Assembly: GCA_964653795.1 (NCBI GenBank)
Contig: CAZZHO010000195.1
Coordinates: forward strand, 1 to 8,120
Direction of reading: 5' to 3'
Length of the DNA stretch: 8,120 bases
Source of the DNA: JAWPMT01 sp964653795
Lineage (GTDB): Bacteria; Bacteroidota; Bacteroidia; Cytophagales; Cyclobacteriaceae
Below are positions 1 to 6,002 of the stretch, piece after piece (within the stretch, counting starts at the first letter, position 1; every line of letters begins with the position of its first letter). The notes beneath the pieces were generated by a model. That model saw only the letters and a program-made list of their open reading frames with translations, was not told the origin of the DNA and ran no database searches. Made by a program: the position numbers and the translations under genes.

Positions 1-123
1 AACAAGATTAATAAGCACCTGGCGCTTACGCTATCTATTTCTGTCGAGCATGACACCAGGCCGATCATACCAATTAAGAAGACTTATTACGCCATAACCA
101 ATGGAATAAAGGTTCATCTTTGA
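1..123 (+). CDS. C-terminal end of a probable DUF481-like outer-membrane barrel protein (partial)
   Basis: The reading frame is open from the left edge to a TGA at 121-123 and gives 40 residues; the start lies outside the window. The residues alternate polar and hydrophobic, as in paired beta strands (LALTLSISVEHD, then a loop with DTRP, then a last strand YYAITNGIKVHL). A 'D-x-R/Q-P' turn followed by a short final strand resembles what I know of the C-terminus of DUF481 (YdiY-like) outer-membrane proteins. The chain ends in Leu instead of the Phe usual for outer-membrane barrels. The next gene starts 23 bases later on the same strand, so the two may be co-transcribed. That it is a real coding end is fairly likely; the family is a guess from 40 residues. 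Confidence 0.5.
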   Translation, partial: NKINKHLALTLSISVEHDTRPIIPIKKTYYAITNGIKVHL

Positions 124-146
124 ATTGAGATTTTGAATTTGGAAGT

Positions 147-629
147 ATGATTCGAGATGTGAAAGTCAGCGATGCGAAAGCCATTCTGGAGATTTACAGC
201 TATTATGTAATCAATACCATCGTCTCCTTTGAGTTGGTGCCTCCCTCGCTTGGATACATGGAAGAGAAAATCGGAAGTTCCGAGTTTCCGTGGTTAGTTT
301 ATGAAGAGCAGGGCCAAGTGATCGGCTACTCGTATGCCACGAGCTGGAAAGCTCGAGAAGCGTACAAGAATTCGGTTGAGACCAGTGTCTACCTATCTAA
401 TGTGGCCAGAGGTCGAGGTATAGGGAAGAAGCTCTACGATGAGCTCTTATCCATTCTTAAGCAACAAGGGTATCATATGATCATAGGGGGTATTTCATTA
501 CCCAACGAAGCGAGCGTGAAGCTTCATGAAAGCCTCGGCTTCCAGTATGTCGGGGCCTTCAAAGAAGTGGGTCACAAGTTCGGAGAATGGGTGGATGTTG
601 GGTATTGGCAGCTACACTTTGAGGAATAG
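147..629 (+). CDS. GNAT family N-acetyltransferase, phosphinothricin acetyltransferase/YncA-like
   Basis: This 160-residue protein is a single GNAT domain that should transfer an acetyl group from acetyl-CoA to a small amine in the cytoplasm. The pyrophosphate-binding motif R/Q-x-x-G-x-G is present as R88-G-R-G-I-G93, following strand YLSNVA. The segment N120-E-A-S followed by S129-L-G-F132 is the usual GNAT motif B region. The ending V-G-x-K-x-G-x-W-x-D-V (about 141-151) is typical of the phosphinothricin/methionine-sulfoximine acetyltransferase subgroup (PAT, YncA/MnaT). Those are about 170-185 residues long, so this one is complete but compact. The ATG at 147 puts the opening strand MIRDVKVSDA where the family begins. 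No Shine-Dalgarno is seen, as is usual in Bacteroidota. The substrate cannot be fixed: an amino-acid analogue such as methionine sulfoximine is likely, and real herbicide resistance is not implied. Confidence 0.88.
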   Translation: MIRDVKVSDAKAILEIYSYYVINTIVSFELVPPSLGYMEEKIGSSEFPWLVYEEQGQVIGYSYATSWKAREAYKNSVETSVYLSNVARGRGIGKKLYDELLSILKQQGYHMIIGGISLPNEASVKLHESLGFQYVGAFKEVGHKFGEWVDVGYWQLHFEE

Positions 630-727
630 CGAAGATATATTCCCATTAAGAGTGGAGCTAAACAAGCCTTTTGAAATTTGCTCACTGCTCTAAATTCCCT
701 TTTTTTAGACACTTCAAATAGATTTTT

Positions 728-1255
728 ATGCAATTAGGAATAGGATCGAGAGTAAGAAACGAGGAGTTTGGAGTAGGTATCGTGATACAGTCCTCTACCG
801 AGCATTATGTGGTGAGCTTCGTGAATCATGGCGTGATGAACATCTCCAAAGAAGAGATGGAGGAGTCGCTCGAAGTGATTGAAAGTGTGGAAAGCCCTGA
901 AGGGGCTATCACGCTGGAGATGGTGGAGCAAAGTATGCGAAATGTTGTAGGGCCTCTTTTGGATGAAGTGGACATCATGGAAATGGCTGAGAAGTGGGAT
1001 GATGGCAAACTTATCCTGCAGCCTGGAGACCCGGAGCTCAAGCCCTATGAAATGCCGATAGATACCTTTTTCCATAAAATCGTGATGGTAAGAGATCGGC
1101 TAAGGGTCATGGAACAGCGGGTCAATAGTTCCAAACTTTCGGATGAAGAAAAAGTGAACCTACAGCAATACATCACAAAGATCTATGGTAGCCTTACCTC
1201 TTTCAATGTGCTCTTTGGGGATAGAGAGGCTGGTTTTAAAGGAAGTGGAAAGTAG
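728..1255 (+). CDS. Conserved hypothetical protein with N-terminal Tudor/CarD-like barrel
   Basis: The 175-residue product has two parts. Residues 3-40 follow the pattern G-x-R-V-x(4)-F-G-x-G-x-V ... V-x-F-x-x-x-G, which resembles the small barrel at the C-terminus of UvrD/PcrA helicases and CarD-type RNA polymerase-binding modules. Such barrels often bind RNA polymerase or nucleic acid. An acidic linker (41-60) leads to a helical region with the segments 'KW-x-x-G-K-L-I-L-Q-P-G-D' (89-101), 'P-I-D-T-F-F-H-K-I-V-M-V-R-D' (110-123) and 'Q-Q-Y-I-T-K-I-Y-G-S-L-T' (146-157). These look strongly conserved, and I recall near-identical stretches in many Bacteroidota proteins of unknown function. No signal peptide or membrane segment is present, so it should be cytoplasmic. 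It starts 98 bases after the acetyltransferase gene and may have its own promoter. A transcription- or repair-linked role is inference from the barrel alone. Confidence 0.85.
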   Translation: MQLGIGSRVRNEEFGVGIVIQSSTEHYVVSFVNHGVMNISKEEMEESLEVIESVESPEGAITLEMVEQSMRNVVGPLLDEVDIMEMAEKWDDGKLILQPGDPELKPYEMPIDTFFHKIVMVRDRLRVMEQRVNSSKLSDEEKVNLQQYITKIYGSLTSFNVLFGDREAGFKGSGK

Positions 1256-1282
1256 TTGATCTCCTCTTTTTCTACGACAGGA

Positions 1283-1371
1283 ACCATCGGGCAATCTAGA
1301 CCTGCCTACCGTCAGGCAGGCGGGGGTGTGGGCAGAGCGTCGGCCTGTGAGGAACACCCGACTACCATCGG
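1283..1371. repeat. GC-rich palindromic element flanked by 8-base direct repeats
   Basis: The spacer between two convergent genes is clearly more GC-rich than its surroundings. It holds a 20-base palindrome at 1301-1320: a 7-base stem (CCTGCCT/AGGCAGG) around the 6-base loop ACCGTC. Further self-complementary pairs follow: GGGTGT 1324-1329 with ACACCC 1354-1359, and GTCGG 1339-1343 with CCGAC 1358-1362. The sequence ACCATCGG occurs at 1283-1290 and again at 1364-1371, bracketing the block. No T-run follows the palindrome on either strand, so it is a poor intrinsic terminator. I recall similar CCTGCCT...AGGCAGG palindromes as dispersed intergenic repeats in Bacteroidota genomes; this has not been checked here. 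Confidence 0.5.
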
Positions 1372-1419
1372 CTCGATAGGTAAACCTGTTGTCTCCTAAA
1401 GTCTCTAAGAAATTCTCTT

Positions 1420-4400
1420 CTAGAAGAAAAAGCCGAATCTTACCAGAAATGGATCTTCTTCATCGGTGAAACCTTTTTCAAAAGAGATCACAAACTGATT
1501 AAGCGGGGAAATGTAAACGCCTGCTCCTCTACTGACATGCCAGGTCTCCGAGTCCTCCCCATCAAACCATACTCTACCTATATCCTGATAGCCCAGCAAT
1601 CCTACGTGACCTGGGAAGATATAAGTGGTAAAAGAGAACAGTCTTAACCTCAAATCCAGGTTGTGATAGAAGGCAGTTTGACCATGGAATCGTGTTCTTC
1701 TGAAGGCTCTCAAATTGGTCCATCCACCGAGGAAAGGAGCATTGAAAAACTCAAAATCATTTTCAAAGAGGTGCTCAACTCCCACTCTATTGGCAATAAC
1801 CAGTCTTGCTGGGAATTTGACACTGAGAAACTGAGAGAGGCTTGCACTCAACCTTGTAAGGTCTTCGGAGCGGTCGTTAGTACCCCATAGTCTTTCGATA
1901 TTGGTTCTGAAGAAAGTACCAGCTGTTGGCAACGCCGGATTGTCCCTTCCATCGAACTGAAAGCCAGAGCTAAGACCTACATAAACATGCTGATCGGCTA
2001 CTTTGGCAACGTCCACACCGCTGTTGGCCTCAGCGAGGAATCGATCGTTCTCTTGTCTGGAAACCTCTGCCAGCCGATAGGTAGGAGCAATATTGAACTG
2101 GCTTTTGGCTCCAATAGGTCTATAAAAATTGGTGATGATAAAGCCCCGATCCGTCTGGACTCTATAATAATCAATGGCATCATCAAAGCCATTGTCAGTA
2201 TCTCTGTCATATACGGATTCATTGCCGTAGCCGAAGAAGTTTGAAATAAAGAAGGGCTCCTGCTGTTCCACTTCAAGTGCCAATCCCCACTTGCCGATTA
2301 CGTCGGTGAACTTTCCCGTATATCGGAAGTTGTAGGAGTCGATACCCAGAGCTCCGTTAACTAAGAGCATGTGCTGCGAACGAAAAGGCTTTTTTCTCCA
2401 GCCATAATCTGTGTAAAGGAACCCTGCTCCAAGATACAAGCCATTATCAGGGTTGAACTGGACATTGGCTAACGGGAAAGTCTTGTCATATACATAGGAC
2501 TTCCGATCATGCAGGTTTACAGCCGGATCATCAGAAAGCTTGAGCTTTGTTTCCTGACCGGTCGTCACCTCTGTGTTGTCGATCTTGTCATATACAATGG
2601 TCTTTTTTCCACCGCTTTTGACAATTGACTTATCGATGATCACATCTTTCTTCTTGCCGCCAATGACCCTCACTTTCATGCCTTTTCGCACCTCTCCTTC
2701 TATCTCAAATACATCCTGTCCACCGAGACCGTAAAGTCGTATTTCTTTGGTTTCGTCGTGCAGGAAAGTCCTGTTGTACATTACCTGTTGGAGCTCTCCA
2801 TCTTTGGATCTCTTGCGGACGGTCACCTCTGTTTGGTTGTCATCTATTCGTTTTACAGAAAAATGCTCATGCTTATCTGAGCCGACGATCTCTACTTCCT
2901 TTGAAAGAAATTCGTACAACTCACGGGCATAGGTTTCCATTCCATCTCTTCTCGCTTTCAGCACTCTTTCTATTCTGGGAGCAGTAATATCATAAGTCTC
3001 CCCTGGTAAGTTTTTAAGTGCGTTTGAGATGTCCTGGTCAGTTAGATTTTCCTGTATGTAGTCAATTTGTTCTTGCCANNNNNNNNNNNNNNNNNNNNNN
3101 NNNNNNNNNNNNNNNNNNNNNNNNNNNNNNNNNNNNNNNNNNNNNNNNNNNNNNNNNNNNNNNNNNNNNNNNNNNNNNCCAACCCATCGCCATTGGTCGT
3201 CATGACGATCCCAGTCGCCAATGACCATGTCGAATAGCCTACTCTTCAGTACAAATTTTTGATCAACCCAGTTGTCATTGTCATCATAGATCTCCCTATC
3301 CAACATGTCCAGTGTGCCTTTGACATCATCACCCTGCCCAAAATGGGGGTCAGAGGCGGCCTCATCGTTTGGTCTTTCTTCATAGAGGAAAAGCTGATTT
3401 TTGAAAGCGTACTGATATTCTCCGAACGCCGGATCTTCTGGCACATACACCAGGCTTGGATTGGCATGATAAACGCCAACAGCATCGGCCATAGGTGGAA
3501 CGGCTACTGCAGCGTATGGGTGAGAGGAAGAGATTTGATCTTGTAAAAAGTCTGCTGCAAAAGTTTTCTTCAATGGTTTTGGCAGTAGCGCAGATGGATC
3601 CTTGTTGATAGATCGAAGTACATATTGCTTGCCATTATCCGCTTCCATCCTCAGAGAAGTAGTTTGTCTACCTCCTCCTTTTTTGAGGATTTCAAGTCCT
3701 CCACGTTCTGTCTTCACATCGAACACTGGTACTTCAATGGGCGTAGCCCAGGTTTTTCGGTAGTTTTCACCCAGCCACTTTTGTCCGCCTTTGCTGATCT
3801 CGTATTGAGAGCTGGCTGCAACTGTGATGGTCTGTCCTTCAAAATTGGGTCTGTTCTCCAGTGCTTGCTGATCGGTGATTACATCTTTTTGATAGAGGGT
3901 AGACTCGAATAGCAGCGATTCAGTATCACCACCCCAAAATTTTAAATTCACCTCTCCTGAAGGGTTATATTTTAGCTCTGCAAATCCTCTTTCTTTTTTG
4001 TAAAATTGGGTGCCTTTGCCTTCTACCACCCTTGATACTTTGCTACCAGAACCACTGACTATGTAGTGCGATTTCCCCCTTTGAATGTACTGTAGTGAAT
4101 GCTCATGACCATTTGCCCATACCACGTCCTGGGCATTATTATCCAGTGCGTCTACGATATAGTTTCTGATGGCTTTGTACTTGGGATGAGGTATGTCCTG
4201 GATATTCCCAATCACTGCTCTTCCTACCCAATAAATGGTGCCTAATCCCGGAAGAGGAATGTACAAGTTGCGCATGCTCTTCGCCTCTGTAAGCGGGAAA
4301 AGGTTGGTCTTTAGGAAATTGTAACGTCCTCCATGAGGCCCGTAAGAGTAGAGAGGATGGTGGGCGGCGACAAGAATGTGTTTTTTGCTATTGCGTTTAA

Positions 4401-4968
4401 GAATGTCCTCTAAAGCAGCTATTGCTTCTAAGGTACCAGCTTGTTCACATCCATCACCGGTTCTGGGCTTGTCACCTTTATGTAGGAAGTACTGAAAGTC
4501 AAGGAGGATAAGTGTTGTCTCAGGTGTAAGGGAGATTTCTATTGGTCCCGGACAGCCACCTGAAGGCAAGAGCACATTTTCACCCACATATTGGGTGATA
4601 TACTCATTCATATTTTTGATGTTTTCCCATCCGTAGCTTCTGCCTTGAGCCCAGTCGTGGTTACCTGGAATCATATAGCTCTTCCCTTTGAAGTTCTTCA
4701 TCAAATCCAGTGAGGCATTGAGCTTCTTTTCCATTTCCATTCGGTCGGGATGCTCTTCATCCGGAAGACCTTTTGGGTATAGGTTATCTCCCAGGAAAAT
4801 CAAAACGTCATTCTCTGAAGCGGTTTCCAGTTTCGATTCAAGAAACTTCAGGTTTTGATCAAGAGGAAACTTTGGCTCTCCGGCATCTCCAATAAGGAAA
4901 ACGGAAAAGTCCTGAGACTGCAGGGAAAGGGAGTATAGTAGAGCTAATAGAAAAACGCATTTCTTCAT
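1420..4968 (-). CDS. Secreted metallophosphoesterase / kinase-like / Omp85 barrel fusion protein
   Basis: The 1182-residue chain has three modules after a type I signal peptide (MKKCVFLLALLYSLSLQS). Residues 20-310 are a calcineurin-like phosphoesterase of the purple acid phosphatase/ACP5 type. All metal-ligand motifs are visible: GDAG 27-30, GDNLY 60-64, GNHDW 102-106, AAHHPLYS 201-208 and GHEH 287-290. Residues about 400-690 resemble the Fam20C/HipA/PI-kinase fold: a glycine-rich segment at 431-433, YVLRSINK 449-456 as a possible ATP-binding lysine strand, and GDWDRHDDQW 584-593 as a catalytic loop (D587, with Q592 at the Asn position). This assignment is inference. Residues about 830-1182 form an Omp85/BamA-type barrel with LGGWTNLRAFRR 1080-1091, DIGRVW 1129-1134 and a terminal FGFFF. 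Residues 597-630 are unknown because of the N run. It follows the lipoprotein gene by 15 bases. The phosphoesterase would sit in the periplasm or at the surface, anchored by the barrel. Confidence 0.9.
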   Translation of the reverse strand: MKKCVFLLALLYSLSLQSQDFSVFLIGDAGEPKFPLDQNLKFLESKLETASENDVLIFLGDNLYPKGLPDEEHPDRMEMEKKLNASLDLMKNFKGKSYMIPGNHDWAQGRSYGWENIKNMNEYITQYVGENVLLPSGGCPGPIEISLTPETTLILLDFQYFLHKGDKPRTGDGCEQAGTLEAIAALEDILKRNSKKHILVAAHHPLYSYGPHGGRYNFLKTNLFPLTEAKSMRNLYIPLPGLGTIYWVGRAVIGNIQDIPHPKYKAIRNYIVDALDNNAQDVVWANGHEHSLQYIQRGKSHYIVSGSGSKVSRVVEGKGTQFYKKERGFAELKYNPSGEVNLKFWGGDTESLLFESTLYQKDVITDQQALENRPNFEGQTITVAASSQYEISKGGQKWLGENYRKTWATPIEVPVFDVKTERGGLEILKKGGGRQTTSLRMEADNGKQYVLRSINKDPSALLPKPLKKTFAADFLQDQISSSHPYAAVAVPPMADAVGVYHANPSLVYVPEDPAFGEYQYAFKNQLFLYEERPNDEAASDPHFGQGDDVKGTLDMLDREIYDDNDNWVDQKFVLKSRLFDMVIGDWDRHDDQWRWVXXXXXXXXXXXXXXXXXXXXXXXXXXXXXXXXXXWQEQIDYIQENLTDQDISNALKNLPGETYDITAPRIERVLKARRDGMETYARELYEFLSKEVEIVGSDKHEHFSVKRIDDNQTEVTVRKRSKDGELQQVMYNRTFLHDETKEIRLYGLGGQDVFEIEGEVRKGMKVRVIGGKKKDVIIDKSIVKSGGKKTIVYDKIDNTEVTTGQETKLKLSDDPAVNLHDRKSYVYDKTFPLANVQFNPDNGLYLGAGFLYTDYGWRKKPFRSQHMLLVNGALGIDSYNFRYTGKFTDVIGKWGLALEVEQQEPFFISNFFGYGNESVYDRDTDNGFDDAIDYYRVQTDRGFIITNFYRPIGAKSQFNIAPTYRLAEVSRQENDRFLAEANSGVDVAKVADQHVYVGLSSGFQFDGRDNPALPTAGTFFRTNIERLWGTNDRSEDLTRLSASLSQFLSVKFPARLVIANRVGVEHLFENDFEFFNAPFLGGWTNLRAFRRTRFHGQTAFYHNLDLRLRLFSFTTYIFPGHVGLLGYQDIGRVWFDGEDSETWHVSRGAGVYISPLNQFVISFEKGFTDEEDPFLVRFGFFF
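3079..3178. other. Assembly gap (100 N) inside the phosphoesterase/Omp85 gene
   Basis: Exactly 100 undetermined bases, a standard placeholder length, interrupt the large leftward gene. They fall immediately after the kinase-like catalytic loop, between codons ending ...QWRWV and beginning WQEQI. The reading frame agrees on both sides with 100 bases inserted, but this can happen by chance. From my memory of homologous proteins, the stretch between these two points is roughly 70-80 residues, so the true gap is probably longer than 100 bases. The gene is best treated as intact but incompletely sequenced, not as broken. Confidence 0.95.
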
Positions 4969-4983
4969 AAGAACTTGATTCGT

Positions 4984-5931
4984 TTATCGAGTCTTCATTT
5001 TAAACCTGAGGATATAACCTCTGTCACCCTCACCTTCGCTGCTAATGTATAAGTCACCATTCGGAGCAAAGCAGATGCCTTCAGGCTGATTCAATACTCT
5101 TGGTGCAATAGGGTATGAGTGTAAGATCTCACCCTCTCTATCCACCACCAAAAGCAATTTACCCACTGAAGCTAACAGATAAAATACCTTTTGAATAGGA
5201 TGGTAAGCAATACCAGAAGGTTCAAATTTGATTTTGTCCTTATCATACTTGATCCCTTTTTCCTTTTCCCAGAAGTCGTCTATGTCCTTCTGGGTGATAT
5301 TAAATCGCTCTTTTTTCTTCAGGTCTTTTTCCTTTATATCCCATTCATAAATGGCCTTTCCCCTTGTTTCATTTTTATCTGTACTGGGGTCTTCCTTGCA
5401 AGCAATTAGGAGCCTCCCTTTCTCCGGATCATAACCTAGCCCTTCGGTATCATTTTTTCTGGTTAGTTCATTTTCCATCTTGTCAGCGACAACTTCTTTG
5501 TCTTGTGTATATGGGAAATAATAGATGTCACCGTCACTCTCTAGTACATACAGTTTACCATCGACGTATTCCACTCCTTCAAAGTCACCAGGTGTCCAGA
5601 ATTTGATGGAATGTACGATTTCCCTTTTCTTCAGGTCATAGAAATAGGTTCGTCCACCTTCATCCTCCACGCAGGCCAAAAGATCCTCTTTGACCCAGGT
5701 TAACCCTGAAACCTCTGCCAGGACATAGGGTAGGAAGTGCTTTTCATCAGGTTTTTTAAGGTCGTAGTAATACTTAGCAGAACCATTTACCAGGAATAAG
5801 CTATCCGCTTTTTGACCAAAAGCTGGTCTGCTATCGCAACTTGTGAGAAACTGCAAGCAAATGTGTCCTATGAATGCAATGGATAGCAATCTGGAAAATT
5901 TAAGTTCTATGAATACGTTTTTTGGCAACAC
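4984..5931 (-). CDS. SdiA-regulated-type beta-propeller lipoprotein
   Basis: The 315-residue product begins with a hydrophobic segment (15-29) ending in the lipobox L29-T-S-C32, so it should be lipidated at Cys32 and held at the inner or outer membrane. The rest is a beta-propeller matching the SdiA-regulated (YjiK-like) family, whose biochemical role is unsettled. Recurrent blade motifs carry an acidic residue before glycine: EVSGLTW 73-79, GDFEGVEY 115-122, DTEGLGYDPE 161-170, EPSGIAYHP 237-245 and QPEGICFAPNGDLY 282-295. A lysine-rich helical insertion (about 198-234) interrupts the propeller. The start at 5931 is GTG; TTG codons at residues 2 and 15 are alternatives, but no in-frame ATG lies before the lipobox. 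It is the first gene of a leftward pair with the phosphoesterase/Omp85 fusion, 15 bases apart. A periplasmic partner role for that protein is inference. Confidence 0.82.
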   Translation of the reverse strand: MLPKNVFIELKFSRLLSIAFIGHICLQFLTSCDSRPAFGQKADSLFLVNGSAKYYYDLKKPDEKHFLPYVLAEVSGLTWVKEDLLACVEDEGGRTYFYDLKKREIVHSIKFWTPGDFEGVEYVDGKLYVLESDGDIYYFPYTQDKEVVADKMENELTRKNDTEGLGYDPEKGRLLIACKEDPSTDKNETRGKAIYEWDIKEKDLKKKERFNITQKDIDDFWEKEKGIKYDKDKIKFEPSGIAYHPIQKVFYLLASVGKLLLVVDREGEILHSYPIAPRVLNQPEGICFAPNGDLYISSEGEGDRGYILRFKMKTR

Positions 5932-5939
5932 TGAAAATT

Positions 5940-5963
5940 AAAGACGCTAAGCCGCAAAGTTGC
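5940..5963. repeat. Three-unit degenerate 8-base tandem repeat in the divergent spacer
   Basis: Three consecutive octamers, AAAGACGC, TAAGCCGC and AAAGTTGC, share the pattern (A/T)AAGNYGC (N = any base, Y = C or T). They lie in the 71-base spacer between the leftward lipoprotein gene (GTG start at 5931) and the rightward HD-PycTM gene (ATG at 6003). I recall runs of this type (AAAGACGC-like units) as common non-coding repeats in Bacteroidota. Their presence argues that this stretch is not translated, and so against the upstream TTG start for the rightward gene. A role as a repeated protein-binding site cannot be excluded. Confidence 0.45.
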
Positions 5964-6002
5964 TATTATTGTAAATATACCTGCTTTAGGGGCCATGTTG
6001 CT

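Noticed and set aside
670..698. Bacteroidota-type promoter (TTTG at 670-673, TAAATTCC at 691-698) for the gene at 728
   Set aside because: Spacing is near the expected range, but the -7 element matches TAnnTTTG only in part, so chance is a sufficient explanation.
649..706. Rho-independent terminator after the acetyltransferase gene
   Set aside because: Short arms AGAG 649-652/CTCT 688-691 and GAGC 655-658/GCTC 680-683 are split by an unpaired interior, the loop is 21 bases and the T-run begins 8 bases after the stem, so it is too weak to call.
1301..1320. Bidirectional intrinsic terminator formed by the palindrome
   Set aside because: No T-run follows on either strand; a dispersed repeat is the better reading.
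1663..3912. Rightward open frames of 60-95 codons inside the large leftward gene
   Set aside because: They are antisense to well-supported coding sequence and show no recognisable domains.
5964..5971. -7 promoter element TATTATTG for the HD-PycTM gene
   Set aside because: One mismatch to TAnnTTTG and no TTTG at the proper distance upstream.
5922..6002. N-terminal extension of the HD-PycTM protein from a TTG at 5922
   Set aside because: The 27 extra residues are Cys/Lys-rich with no resemblance to an HD start, run through the octamer repeat and overlap the start of the divergent gene. The ATG at 6003 begins sequence typical of the family.
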